A stretch of DNA of 58,166 nucleotides from Actinomadura chibensis NBRC 106107 (GCF_001552135.1 NZ_BCQP01000076.1:1-58166); one strand, 5' to 3'; shown: positions 8,880-17,130, numbered from the stretch's first letter. Made by a program: numbers and translations. Notes: a model not told the origin generated them from the letters alone.

Positions 8880-9841
8880 CGTTCAGCCTTTCCTTGTTCG
8901 CCACTGGGGGCGGGGTCGATGACGGCGACGGCCATTCCGGTGAGCCAGTCGGGGATCGCCTCGTAGGCGAGGCGGCGGCCGGGCGCGTGCCCGAGCGCGG
9001 CGGCCATGATCAGCCAGGTGCGCAGTTCCTGCGCGCCGTTCCCGGCCGCCTTTTCGAGTTCCGCTGTCGTCTGGGCGGTGAGGCGGTGCGTCTCGCCCTT
9101 CTCGACCAGGTCGAGGAACTGCTCGTCGAATTCCGGGGTGATGGCGCTTTCGGCGGCCCGGACGATCTGCCGCCGCCGCGCGTCGTAGTCGCGCCAGTTG
9201 TTGCGGCCGTCGAGCCAGGCGCGGACCATGAACTCCTCGTCGTCGCCGTCCGGGCTCCGCCAGTCGGGCCAGGGCAGCCGGTGCGACAGGCCGCCGGAGC
9301 CGACGACGGCGACGCGCCTCCCGCCGGGGAACGCGGTGACGGCCTCCCGGATCGCGTGGCCGAGCGCCTCGCAGCGGGCGAGGGTCGGCAGCGGCGGCGC
9401 GAACACGTTCACCACGAGCGGGACGATCTCCACGTCCAGCCCGTCGAGCAGGTACTGGATCGCGTGCGACTGCCCGTGGTCGATCTGCAGCCGGGCGGAG
9501 AACGCGACGTCGAAACGGCCGCCGCCGACGAGCGAGTCGGCGATGTGCCGGGCCAGTTCCACGTCCACCGGCTGCGGGCCCTCCGGCGTTCCGGACTCGC
9601 CGCTCGCGACGCATTCGCCGACGCCGATCGTGAAGCTCGGAATGAGGTCGAGCCAGAACCCGCGGAAATGGTTCGAGCCGACCAGGACGACGGTGTCCGG
9701 ACGCGCGGCGGCCAATTCGTCGCGGGCGGCGCGGAGGCCGTCGCGGAAACGCTCCGCCTCGTCCTTGTGGGTCGTCTCCTCCCAATGGGTGTTCATCAGC
9801 GTGCTGTGCGACGCTCCGACACCGAGCACGATCTCCGTCAC
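8876..9841 (-). CDS. Class III (LigB-type) extradiol ring-cleavage dioxygenase, MhpB-like
   Basis: The 321-residue protein follows the layout of MhpB (2,3-dihydroxyphenylpropionate 1,2-dioxygenase). GASHS near the N-terminus gives His12, VGSNHF gives His58, IDHGQSHA gives His122 and GSGGLSHRLP gives His187, at positions corresponding to metal-binding and acid/base histidines of the family. It ends with the family segment IPDWLTGMAV. It should open a catechol-type ring next to the diol using non-haem Fe(II). GTG 9841 follows GAGGTGG and overlaps the upstream stop (GTGA). The preceding Rieske oxygenase and following hydrolase fit a meta-cleavage route. Confidence 0.9.
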   Translation of the reverse strand: MTEIVLGVGASHSTLMNTHWEETTHKDEAERFRDGLRAARDELAAARPDTVVLVGSNHFRGFWLDLIPSFTIGVGECVASGESGTPEGPQPVDVELARHIADSLVGGGRFDVAFSARLQIDHGQSHAIQYLLDGLDVEIVPLVVNVFAPPLPTLARCEALGHAIREAVTAFPGGRRVAVVGSGGLSHRLPWPDWRSPDGDDEEFMVRAWLDGRNNWRDYDARRRQIVRAAESAITPEFDEQFLDLVEKGETHRLTAQTTAELEKAAGNGAQELRTWLIMAAALGHAPGRRLAYEAIPDWLTGMAVAVIDPAPSGEQGKAER

Positions 9842-11169
9842 AGTCCCACCTCGGCTCGGGTTCGGGTCAGGGTGTCGACGGCGGTGCGGATCAGATGGCG
9901 CGTGAGCCTTTCCATCTCCCGGACGTCGACTGTGTTCATCCCCATCGAGAAGTCGATGTCGAATGGCGCGTCGGTCACCTTGGGCATGCCGATCCGCACG
10001 GTCGGGACGCCCCGGCCGCGCAGGATGTTGGCGTCCGTCGCGCCGCTGTTGCCGCGGATGACCTCGTGCGGGCGTCCCGCCATGGCCTCCCACGCGGCGA
10101 TCGCGCTGCGGCACACCCACATCTCCGGATCGGACGCGGTGCCCGGAATGGCGAGCACCATTTCGAATGTCACCTCCGTTCCGGGAAGGTCTTCTCGGAT
10201 CCGCTCGATCGCGGCGGCGAATTCCCGCTTGGCCTGCATCGGCGTCGTGCGCGGGCTGAGCCGCAGGTCGACCAGCATCCGGCAGGCGGCGGGCGTGACC
10301 GCCGCCATTCGCGGCCAGCCGCCCTCCACGGAGGCGACGACGCCCTGCGGCGCGACCGTCCCCCCGGTGTGCCGCTCGGCGTACTCGGGGAACCAGGCTT
10401 CGAGCCGCTTCGCGACCTCGCCCGCGGCGGCGATCGCGTTCCGGTAGGGCAGGCGGTGCCGCGACCCGACGTAGGTGTGGACGCCGTTCACCGTCACCTC
10501 GAACCAGGCGAGGCCGACCTCCTCCCAGGACACCGTCCAGCCGGGCTTGGCGATGACCGCGAAGTCGGTCCAGTGGCCCTGTTCGAGCAGGAACGAGCAG
10601 CCCGCGCCCTGCCCGGTGTTGCGCCGGACGTCCCCCGGCAGCGCGTTCGTCGGCATCCCCCCGGCGCCGAACGCGACGAGCAGGTCGCCGGTCAGCGGCA
10701 CCCCCGCGCGGTGGATCGCCTCGGCGGCCATCAGCACGCAGGCCGCGTGGCCCTTCGGGTTGGACGCGCCCAGCCCGGTCACGAGGTCGCCGACGTCGCG
10801 CGCCTCGGCGCGCATGTCGGGACGCAGCTCCGGCCCGATCCAAGGGACGTCCTCGTCCGGGTCGCCCGTGGTCAGCGTGTCGATCGGCGCGTACAGCATG
10901 AGGTCGGGGCCGGTGCCGTCGCCGGGCAGCCGCCCCCACGCGTTCGCCTGCCGGTCGTCGATCGGCTGCGCCGCCGCCGGGATCCCGGCGGCGGCGAGCG
11001 TGTCCGCGATGTGCCGGGCGAGCGGGCCCTCGCGGCCGGTGGGGCTCGGCACGTCCACCAGGCCGCGCACCAGGGCGCGGAGCCGGTCGGCGGTGACGTG
11101 CCGCCACGCCGCCGCGACCTGGTCGCGGCGGCGCCCGTCCAGCCCGGCGAGCCCGTCCGGAGCGGTCAC
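9838..11169 (-). CDS. M20-fold protein with altered zinc-ligand motifs
   Basis: About 443 residues match the M20/ArgE/DapE fold, including a central dimerisation domain (ITVNG-type segment FEVTVNGVHTYVGS) and a C-terminal GNSGATDANIL segment. The usual metal motifs are changed. The first HxD reads PID (Pro95, Asp97), the GxGxxDMKG motif reads GLGASNPKG (Asn137), and the DEE motif reads GAGG (Gly170-Gly171). It is therefore unlikely to be a standard two-zinc peptidase. GTG 11169 overlaps the stop of the small membrane ORF, and its own stop overlaps the dioxygenase start. A divergent amidohydrolase or a non-catalytic partner are both possible. Confidence 0.75.
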   Translation of the reverse strand: MTAPDGLAGLDGRRRDQVAAAWRHVTADRLRALVRGLVDVPSPTGREGPLARHIADTLAAAGIPAAAQPIDDRQANAWGRLPGDGTGPDLMLYAPIDTLTTGDPDEDVPWIGPELRPDMRAEARDVGDLVTGLGASNPKGHAACVLMAAEAIHRAGVPLTGDLLVAFGAGGMPTNALPGDVRRNTGQGAGCSFLLEQGHWTDFAVIAKPGWTVSWEEVGLAWFEVTVNGVHTYVGSRHRLPYRNAIAAAGEVAKRLEAWFPEYAERHTGGTVAPQGVVASVEGGWPRMAAVTPAACRMLVDLRLSPRTTPMQAKREFAAAIERIREDLPGTEVTFEMVLAIPGTASDPEMWVCRSAIAAWEAMAGRPHEVIRGNSGATDANILRGRGVPTVRIGMPKVTDAPFDIDFSMGMNTVDVREMERLTRHLIRTAVDTLTRTRAEVGL

Positions 11170-11282
11170 GGGTCGATCCGGTGGACCTGGGTGTTGACGG
11201 TGCGGGCGAGCCGCCGCCAGCACAGCGGCGCGACCACCGCGAGGGCCGCGCCCGCGAGCAGGGTGAGCAGGGTACGTCGCAC
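11166..11282 (-). CDS. Small 38-residue single-TM protein inside the Rieske operon
   Basis: This short ORF starts with GTG at 11282 behind AAGGAGAG, a strong ribosome site. It encodes an Arg-rich start, one hydrophobic segment (TLLTLLAGAALAVVAPL, about residues 4-20) and a polar C-terminus. Its TGA overlaps the GTG of the M20-like gene, the coupling style of the whole operon. An in-frame ATG at 11303 is an alternative start. No family is recognised. Coupling on its downstream side and a strong ribosome site argue that it is translated. A membrane tether or assembly factor for the pathway is speculation. Confidence 0.6.
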   Translation of the reverse strand: MRRTLLTLLAGAALAVVAPLCWRRLARTVNTQVHRIDP

Positions 11283-11316
11283 GGGTCTCTCCTTGGCTGT
11301 CATTTCGCGTTGGATG

Positions 11317-12519
11317 TCATTTCGCGCCCGCCGCCGCCTTCTTCTTCGAGAACTCCTCCTGCGCGAGGCCGCGCCAGGCGGTGAGCGACACGTCGGGGCG
11401 GTAGAGCTTCTCCGGCGGGGCGTCGGTGACGTCGACCATCCAGGCGTCCTGGCCGGTGAACTGGCCGTGGAACAGCCAGCGGATCGCGCCCAGGTACTTG
11501 ACGTAGAACCCGGCGGCCTTCCACCCCTCGGTGAAGTTGATCATCACGCCGACGTAGCGGTGGTGGTCGGCGTCCACCGGGACGTAGAACTCGTAATGGA
11601 TGAAGTTCGGGTAGACGATGCGCAGCACGCCCGGCATGGACAGCGACGCGAACCCCGGGAAATCGCATTTCTCTATGACCGGGTCGACCTTCTTCGGCTT
11701 GCCGGTGTTGCCGATGTTGAAGGTCTCCTTCGGCGGCTGGAGCTTCCACCACCGCTTGTTCGACCAGCGTCCGACGCCGGGGAAGGTCGCGTCCCAGTGC
11801 ACCTCCTCCTGGACGCGGTAGATCCACCGCCCGCCAGGGACGATCTTGGTAATGTTCCAGGTGGGCATCGGCTTGAACATCCGCCACAGCGAGGTGCGGT
11901 GCAGGTATTTCGCGTGCCCCTCGTCGAAGCCGTTCTCGGCGGCGAACCGCCAGTTCCCGGAACGCTCCTGCATCCGGCCGCCCATGACGAACTGGTTCTC
12001 GACCAGTTCCTCGGGAAGCTGCGAGTCGATCGGGTGCGGCTCCTCGTTGGCGAGGGGCACGTACACCCACACCATTCCGAGCCGTTCCTCGACCGGATAG
12101 GTCCGCACGGTGACCTTGCCGCAGATGCGCGATTCGGGCCCGTCGGTGATGACCGCGCACAACTGACCGTCGTTCAGCCGGTACGTCCAGCCGTGGTACG
12201 GGCAGCTCAGCGTGCCCGGGAACTGCTGGTCGCCGAGCGACAGCGGGACGCCCCGGTGCGGGCAGCGGTCGTGCAGCGCGTACGCCCGGCCGCCGTCCCG
12301 GACCAGCGCGATCTTCTCCCCGCAGACCTTGACGGCGAGCGGCTTCCCGGTCACGTGACTGGACCAGGTGACCGGGTACCAGTAGCCGCGGAAGCCCTCG
12401 GCGGCGGCGTCGTACTCGGGCCAGGCGGACCAGTCCTGCCGGCCCGGCCGCGCGACCCCGCGCGCCCTGGGGCGGGCGCCGACCCCGTCCTGCGGATCGG
12501 GCGAGTCTGAGCCGGTCAT
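11317..12519 (-). CDS. CarAa-type Rieske non-haem iron oxygenase, alpha subunit
   Basis: The 400-residue protein has a Rieske cluster with Cys86/His88 (CPHRG) and Cys106/His109 (CPYHGW). The mononuclear-iron site ENGFDEGHAKYLHR supplies Asp199, His202 and His207, and a later AWMVD segment may provide the Asp ligand. FRGYWYPV before the Rieske domain and the overall layout resemble alpha-only oxygenases such as carbazole dioxygenase CarAa and 2-oxoquinoline 8-monooxygenase. GGAAGG lies nine bases before the chosen ATG; an ATG six bases earlier is possible. No beta subunit is nearby, as expected for this group. Electrons probably come from the PDR reductase at 2779-3729. Confidence 0.9.
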   Translation of the reverse strand: MTGSDSPDPQDGVGARPRARGVARPGRQDWSAWPEYDAAAEGFRGYWYPVTWSSHVTGKPLAVKVCGEKIALVRDGGRAYALHDRCPHRGVPLSLGDQQFPGTLSCPYHGWTYRLNDGQLCAVITDGPESRICGKVTVRTYPVEERLGMVWVYVPLANEEPHPIDSQLPEELVENQFVMGGRMQERSGNWRFAAENGFDEGHAKYLHRTSLWRMFKPMPTWNITKIVPGGRWIYRVQEEVHWDATFPGVGRWSNKRWWKLQPPKETFNIGNTGKPKKVDPVIEKCDFPGFASLSMPGVLRIVYPNFIHYEFYVPVDADHHRYVGVMINFTEGWKAAGFYVKYLGAIRWLFHGQFTGQDAWMVDVTDAPPEKLYRPDVSLTAWRGLAQEEFSKKKAAAGAK

Positions 12520-12594
12520 GCGCATCGTCCTTCCGGATGTCACGTTGAGCGATGCCGAGATGATTGGCCGCCGGAAACGGCTTGCCTATGGAAA

Positions 12595-12613
12595 CGGACC
12601 GCTGAGCAAGACG
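12595..12613. promoter_or_regulatory. Cluster palindrome, site 2
   Basis: CGGACCGCT-G-AGCAAGACG lies between the divergent Rieske and quinone-oxidoreductase genes, nearer the Rieske start. The left arm differs from the consensus CGGTCCGCT at one base. Confidence 0.5.
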
Positions 12614-12668
12614 CCGGGAACCGGGCGGCGCGCATAGGCGGGTGGCGGGGACCGGGCGGGCGGCCCGC

Positions 12669-12687
12669 CGGTCCGGTAGGCGGACCG
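12669..12687. promoter_or_regulatory. Cluster palindrome, site 3
   Basis: CGGTCCGGT-A-GGCGGACCG has perfect seven-base outer arms (CGGTCCG and CGGACCG) five bases apart. It sits about 45 bases before the oxidoreductase start, a position suited to controlling its promoter. Confidence 0.55.
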
Positions 12688-12732
12688 CGCGCCATGCGGG
12701 CGCGCGGCGGCCGGTCCTACGGTGAGGGCGTG

Positions 12733-13692
12733 ATGACCACGGTGAACGCGTCCAGGGCGCTCGTGCTGACCGAGTTCGGATCGACGCCGCGCGTCGAGAC
12801 CCGCCGGGTCCCGCCGCCCGGGGACGGGGAGACGCTCGTCCGGATCGGCGCGGCGCAGGTCGGGCACCTCGACCTCAACATCGTGGACGGCCGGTTCGGC
12901 ATCCTGCCGCCGCTGCCGTTCGTGCCCGGCACCGAGGCGTGCGGGACGGTCGTCGCGTCCGGCGTCCACCCGGTGGGCGCGCTGGTCCGGGTGCGCGGCG
13001 CCGGTCTCGGCCTGCGCCGGGACGGCGGCTGGGCCGACCACGCCGTCGTCCCGGACAAGGCGGTCGTCGCCGTCCCGGACGGCGTCGACCCGGCGCTGGC
13101 CTGCTGCTTCTTCTCGCCCGCCGCCACGGCCTGGGCCGCGCTGCACGACGTCGCGGCGGTCGAGGCGGGGGAGCGCGTCGTCGTGACCGGCGCGGCGGGG
13201 GCGGTCGGGTCGCTGGCCGCGCAGCTCGCGGTGCGGGCCGGGGCCGAGGTGATCGGGGTCGTCGGACGGCCCGGCAAGCTGGCGCACGTCCCGGCCGGGG
13301 CGCGGGCCGTCCTCGCCGGCGACCTCGCGGACCGCGACGCGCTCGGCGGCCCCGTCGACGCGCTGGTCGACACCGTCGGCGGGCCGGTGCTCGCGAACGG
13401 GCTCGGGCACGTCCGGCCGGGCGGCCGGGCCGCGCTCGTCGGGTACACCGCCGGTCGCGAGTTCACCGTCGACCTGGCCGACTTCCTGCTCGCGAACGTC
13501 TCGCTGCTGCCGGTCAACCTGATGGTGCGCGGCGGCGCGCTCGCCGAGGTCGGCGACCGGCTGCTGACGGAGATCGCCGCCGGGGAGCTGAGCCTGCGCG
13601 TCGAGCGGTACGGGCTCGACCGGCTCGGCGAGGCCGTCGAGCGGCTGCGCACCGGCGCGGCCATCGGCAAGGTCGCCCTGACGATGTCCTGA
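12733..13692 (+). CDS. Zinc-independent MDR oxidoreductase (quinone-reductase-like)
   Basis: This 319-residue medium-chain dehydrogenase/reductase has the GroES-like half (about 1-120) with PFVPGTEACGTV and an NADP-binding Rossmann half with GERVVVTGAAGAVGSLAAQLA around 145-165. The catalytic-zinc and four-Cys structural-zinc motifs of alcohol dehydrogenases are absent, which places it with NADPH:quinone reductases and enoyl reductases. The ATG at 12733 follows GGTGAGG. It is divergent from the Rieske gene, with two palindromes between them, so it is probably co-regulated. Reduction of an alpha,beta-unsaturated or quinonoid intermediate is plausible. Confidence 0.82.
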   Translation: MTTVNASRALVLTEFGSTPRVETRRVPPPGDGETLVRIGAAQVGHLDLNIVDGRFGILPPLPFVPGTEACGTVVASGVHPVGALVRVRGAGLGLRRDGGWADHAVVPDKAVVAVPDGVDPALACCFFSPAATAWAALHDVAAVEAGERVVVTGAAGAVGSLAAQLAVRAGAEVIGVVGRPGKLAHVPAGARAVLAGDLADRDALGGPVDALVDTVGGPVLANGLGHVRPGGRAALVGYTAGREFTVDLADFLLANVSLLPVNLMVRGGALAEVGDRLLTEIAAGELSLRVERYGLDRLGEAVERLRTGAAIGKVALTMS

Positions 13693-13694
13693 CC

Positions 13695-14099
13695 TCAGGG
13701 ACGCCGGGCGACGACGGCGTGGCCGCGGCAGCACACGGTGCCGTCGCCGCGCCGTTCCTCCAGGTCGAGGACGATCTCGTCCGGGCCGACCTCGCGGACG
13801 GTGCCGGTGACGGTCAGCCGGTCCCCGGCGCACGCGGGCGCGCGGTTGCGCCAGCCGACCGCGCGGACCGCCGCCGGGTCGCCGCCCGCGAACTCCGCCG
13901 CCGCGCGGTGGAACAGGCAGCCGTGCAACTGGGCCATCACGACCGGCCCGTCGAGCCCCTCGGAGCGGGCGAACTCGGCGTCATAGTGGATCCGGTGCGC
14001 GTTCCGCGTCACCGCGCCGAACCGCAGCAGCCGGACCGCGTCGGGCGCGGCCCGCACGGGCGTCACATCCTGCCCCGGGACGGGCGCGTGCTCGCTCAT
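13695..14099 (-). CDS. MaoC-like hot-dog dehydratase subunit, second copy
   Basis: The 134-residue product is clearly related to the protein at 6704-7111, with LRFGAVTRNAHRIHYD near residues 24-40 and VVMAQLHGCLFHRAAA. Both copies keep the N-x-HxxHYD hydratase motif. The start overlaps the stop of the partner gene at 14096 (ATGA). Stop codons of this gene and the upstream oxidoreductase are two bases apart, so the genes converge tightly. Two heterodimeric hydratases in one cluster suggest two hydration steps or two chain lengths. Confidence 0.8.
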   Translation of the reverse strand: MSEHAPVPGQDVTPVRAAPDAVRLLRFGAVTRNAHRIHYDAEFARSEGLDGPVVMAQLHGCLFHRAAAEFAGGDPAAVRAVGWRNRAPACAGDRLTVTGTVREVGPDEIVLDLEERRGDGTVCCRGHAVVARRP

Positions 14100-14593
14100 C
14101 GGACGATGAACCTTTCCGTGACCTCGGCGAGGACGCCGCGCTCCGGCGTCCCGTACGTCTTCTCGACGGTCAGCAGGACGAAGCCCGCCCCGCGCCCCTT
14201 CCGCTCGACGGAGACGAGCGTCCGCCGGACCTCGATGTCGTCGCCCACGCGGACCGCGCCCGTCCAGCGGACGTCCTGGCCCCCGGCCATCAGGGAGACG
14301 TCCAGGCCGTCCGTGCCGGGGACCTCGTCGCGGTACATGCCGTCCGGGCGGAACTCGGCGTCGGCCGCGCCGGGCGCGCCGCGCAGCAGGCTGACGACGT
14401 ACATCGGATGGACGGCGAACTCCGGGTGGTCGGGGTCGACCAGGCGCGGCGAGTCCTCCCCGGCGGCCCGCGCGAACTCGGCGGCGGCGTCGGCGCGCAC
14501 GACGCCGAGCGACCGGCGCTCCACCCGTCCGACCAGGGCGCGGGCGCGCTTCTCGGCGAGGTCCACGTCCGTGGGGGACGGCTCCGGTTCCAC
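14096..14593 (-). CDS. FAS1-like/MaoC hot-dog subunit, second copy
   Basis: This 165-residue protein is the counterpart of the 6178 gene: a helical DLAEKRARALVGRVERRSL start, AVHPMYVVSLL in the substrate-channel region, then a VSLMAGGQDVRWT segment. It is the first gene of the minus-strand pair and would dimerise with the product at 13695-14099. It is divergent from the hydrolase at 14721, with a cluster palindrome between them. Substrate unknown. Confidence 0.75.
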   Translation of the reverse strand: MEPEPSPTDVDLAEKRARALVGRVERRSLGVVRADAAAEFARAAGEDSPRLVDPDHPEFAVHPMYVVSLLRGAPGAADAEFRPDGMYRDEVPGTDGLDVSLMAGGQDVRWTGAVRVGDDIEVRRTLVSVERKGRGAGFVLLTVEKTYGTPERGVLAEVTERFIVR

Positions 14594-14660
14594 CTGCCAC
14601 CTCCGTTGGGGTCGTCCGGAAACGCACCCTACGCACGGGCCCGATCGGCGGTAAGGGGCG

Positions 14661-14679
14661 GGGACCGCTCAGCGGACCG
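14661..14679. promoter_or_regulatory. Cluster palindrome, site 4 (near-perfect)
   Basis: GGGACCGCT-C-AGCGGACCG pairs GGACCGCT with AGCGGACC at seven of eight positions and lies about 42 bases before the hydrolase start, between the divergent hydratase pair and hydrolase. It is one of the two most symmetrical copies. Confidence 0.55.
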
Positions 14680-14720
14680 CCGCACTTCCGGCGCCCGCGC
14701 CCGCCGGTGATGATCCGGGG

Positions 14721-15581
14721 ATGGACACCAAGCCGGGCCCCGAGGGCCTTTACGCCGAGGCAGACGGCGTGAAATACCACTACACGAGAATGGGTTCGGG
14801 CGCCCCGACGATTTTCCTGCACGGCGGCGGTCCGGGCTGCACGGCCTGGACGGACTTCGGCGCCATCGCGCCAATGTTCGCGCGCGACCGGGACTGCTTC
14901 CTGGTCGACATCCTCCAGTACGGCCGGTCGGAGAAATGCGTCATCACCGGGCCGATGTGGGACTTCCACGCCGCCAAGACGATCGCGCTCATGGACACCC
15001 TGGAAATCGGCCGCGCCGACTTCGTGTGCAATTCCTGGGGCGGCACGATCGCGCTGAACCTGGCCGCGAAGTATCCCGAGCGGGTGCGGTCCCTGGTCGT
15101 CACGGGCAGCATGCCGGTGTTCTACGGGCCGCTCGCCCCGCTGCCCGAGGGCGGCCGCCGGGGCCGCAACGCCCGCGACGCCTACTACGGCGGGACGGGC
15201 CCGTCCTGGGAGAAGATGCGCGACCTCATCGCGCGGCTGGAATGGTACGACGCCGAGGCCCTCCCCGACGAGACCGTCACGCTCCGGTACGAGCAGAGCC
15301 TCGACCCCGAGGAGATGGCGCTCGCCGCGTCCTCGGACAACCCGCGCGGCGACTGGCAGGATCTCACCGAGGAACTCGGCCGCGTCATCGCGCCCGTCCT
15401 GTTCGCGTGGGGCATGTACGACGCGTTCCTGACGCCCGACTATCCGCTGATGCTGGCCCGCATGGTGCCGCGCGGACACCTCTACGTCATGGACTACGCC
15501 TCGCACCACTTGCAGGAGGAGCGTCCCCACGACTTCTACTCGGTGGTGACCGGCTTCCTGAACCAGCGCCACGACGACTGA
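14721..15581 (+). CDS. Alpha/beta hydrolase of the MhpC/BphD-like group
   Basis: The 286-residue protein carries the HGGGPGCTAWTDF signature at 34-46, which typifies meta-cleavage-product hydrolases. It also has the nucleophile elbow CNSWGG with Ser105 and a C-terminal SHHLQEERP that supplies the His. It is thus a second candidate C-C hydrolase besides 8004-8879, and its HGGGPG motif makes it the closer match of the two. It is transcribed alone, divergent from the second MaoC pair, with a palindrome in its promoter and a strong terminator hairpin 20 bases after its stop. Confidence 0.83.
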   Translation: MDTKPGPEGLYAEADGVKYHYTRMGSGAPTIFLHGGGPGCTAWTDFGAIAPMFARDRDCFLVDILQYGRSEKCVITGPMWDFHAAKTIALMDTLEIGRADFVCNSWGGTIALNLAAKYPERVRSLVVTGSMPVFYGPLAPLPEGGRRGRNARDAYYGGTGPSWEKMRDLIARLEWYDAEALPDETVTLRYEQSLDPEEMALAASSDNPRGDWQDLTEELGRVIAPVLFAWGMYDAFLTPDYPLMLARMVPRGHLYVMDYASHHLQEERPHDFYSVVTGFLNQRHDD

Positions 15582-15601
15582 CGCGGCGACACGCGACGAC
15601 A

Positions 15602-15634
15602 CGCGGCGGGACGGGCCGGGCCCGTCCCGCCGCG
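15602..15634. terminator. Bidirectional hairpin terminator
   Basis: A perfect 14-base inverted repeat (CGCGGCGGGACGGG and its complement) with a five-base loop lies between the convergent hydrolase and amidase genes. There is no clear U-tract, which is common in high-G+C actinomycetes. Confidence 0.7.
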
Positions 15635-15643
15635 CGCTCGTTC

Positions 15644-17047
15644 TCAGGAGAGGGCGGGGCGGTCGACGATCTGGAAGCCGCCCGTCTCGCGCTCGATCGC
15701 GGCGCAGGCGGCGAGCACCAGGTCCTCCCGCCAGCACTGCGCGATGACCTGCACCCCGATCGGCAGGCCGTCCTCGACCCCGGCCGGGACGGACGCCGAC
15801 GGCAGCCCGGCGACGCTGTAGGTGTGGGTGTAGTTGAACCCCTCGTACCGGCCGTAGTCGGCGGCGACGCCCCGCGGCGGCTCGCCGTGCCGGGGCGCGG
15901 GCCCGGCGGCGACCGGGGCGAGCACGACGTCGTAGCCGTCGATCCACCGCCGCACCCGTGACCGCAGGCCGAACATCCGGTCGAGCAGCGCGAAGTAGTC
16001 CCCGGCGGACGTCGAGCTGCCGTGCCGGGGGTTGTCCAGCAGGTCGAGGAACTGCTCGGTGTGGTCGTCCGGGGCGTCCCCGACCAGGGCGCGGACGCCG
16101 GCGCCGCCGTCCGCGGCGAGCGCGGCGAAGAACAGCTCGGTCGCCTCGGCGACCGCGGGCGGCTCGACCTGGACGACCGCCGCCCCGGCCTTCTCCAGGA
16201 TCCCGGCGGCGCGCCGCACGGCCGCGACGGTCGCGTCCGAGGGGTGGGCGAGGCCGTCCTCGACGTACCAGCCGACGCGCAGGCCCGCGACGTCGACCGC
16301 CGACCAGTCGCGCAGCGGCACCGGGTGCGCGAACGGGTCCGCGAGGTCCGGCCCGTGGATCACGTCGAGGAGCAGCGCGATGTCCGCCGTGGAGCGTCCC
16401 ATCGGGCCGATGCAGGTGATGTCGAGGGTCGGGCCCGAGCGCTTGTCGGGCCAGCTCCCCGTCGCGGGGACGCGCCCGACCGTGGGCCGCAGGCCGACGA
16501 GCCCGCAGTAGTGGCTCGGCACGCGGACGGAGCCGCCGCCGTCCGTGCCGACGCCGAGCGGGGACGCGTCCGCGCCGAGGACCGCCGCCTCCCCGCCGCT
16601 GGACCCGCCCGGCGTCCGCGCGGCGTCGAGCGGATGGCTGGTCCGCCCGTACACCTTGTTGTCGGTCTCGTAGGACGAGCCGAGCTCCGGCATGTTCGTC
16701 TTGCCGAGGATCACGCCCCCGGCCCGCTTGATCCGCTGGACGACCACCGCGTCCGCCTGCGGGACGTCCTCGCGGGCGCGCGACCCGGCCCGGCAGGGCA
16801 GGCCCGCGACGTCCAGGCAGTCCTTGATCGTGACGGGCAGGCCGAGCAGCGGGCCGCCCTCGCCGCGGCTCCGGCGGTCGTCGGCGTCCCGGGCCGCCGC
16901 CCGCACGGCGTCCGCGTCGAGCGCGACCACGGCGTTGACGCGGGGGTTCGCGGCGGCGACGCGGGCGAGGTAGTGCTCGGCCAGCTCGACCGCCGAGATC
17001 TCCCCCCGCCCCATGCGGGCCAGCCATTCCGTGGCCGTGGGCTGCAT
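15644..17047 (-). CDS. Amidase-signature hydrolase (GatA-like family), copy 1
   Basis: The 467-residue protein shows the Ser-cisSer-Lys triad: Lys75 in VTIKD, Ser149/150 in GGSSGG and Ser173 in TDGGGS, with the family spacing. ATG 17047 follows AAGGAG at eight bases. It should hydrolyse a carboxamide, anilide or similar bond in the cytoplasm. It is divergent from the ABC importer operon with two cluster palindromes between them, suggesting that the imported solute is its substrate or precursor. It lacks GatB/GatC neighbours, so a role in tRNA amidation is unlikely. Confidence 0.87.
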   Translation of the reverse strand: MQPTATEWLARMGRGEISAVELAEHYLARVAAANPRVNAVVALDADAVRAAARDADDRRSRGEGGPLLGLPVTIKDCLDVAGLPCRAGSRAREDVPQADAVVVQRIKRAGGVILGKTNMPELGSSYETDNKVYGRTSHPLDAARTPGGSSGGEAAVLGADASPLGVGTDGGGSVRVPSHYCGLVGLRPTVGRVPATGSWPDKRSGPTLDITCIGPMGRSTADIALLLDVIHGPDLADPFAHPVPLRDWSAVDVAGLRVGWYVEDGLAHPSDATVAAVRRAAGILEKAGAAVVQVEPPAVAEATELFFAALAADGGAGVRALVGDAPDDHTEQFLDLLDNPRHGSSTSAGDYFALLDRMFGLRSRVRRWIDGYDVVLAPVAAGPAPRHGEPPRGVAADYGRYEGFNYTHTYSVAGLPSASVPAGVEDGLPIGVQVIAQCWREDLVLAACAAIERETGGFQIVDRPALS

Positions 17048-17111
17048 GCGTGAACTCCTTCCGCCGGTTCGGTGCATGGTCGCGCACGCGGGGCGCCCGG
17101 CGGGAGGGCGG

Positions 17112-17130
17112 CGGTCCGCTGTCCGAACCG
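17112..17130. promoter_or_regulatory. Cluster palindrome, site 5
   Basis: CGGTCCGCT-G-TCCGAACCG lies 65 bases upstream of the amidase start. The left arm matches the consensus exactly; the right arm is degenerate but keeps ACCG. Confidence 0.45.

Noticed and set aside
8876..12519. A complete carbazole (car) or quinoline degradation cluster
   Set aside because: The Rieske protein resembles CarAa and 2-oxoquinoline oxygenase, but the dioxygenase is a single-chain MhpB type instead of a CarBa/CarBb pair, and no ferredoxin or other specific step is present.
13695..17087. A 1130-codon open frame on the minus strand over the hydratase, hydrolase and amidase genes
   Set aside because: It runs through well-supported genes in other frames, has Arg/Pro/Gly-rich composition, and is a product of high G+C content. 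Only its final section (the MaoC subunit from 14099) is real.
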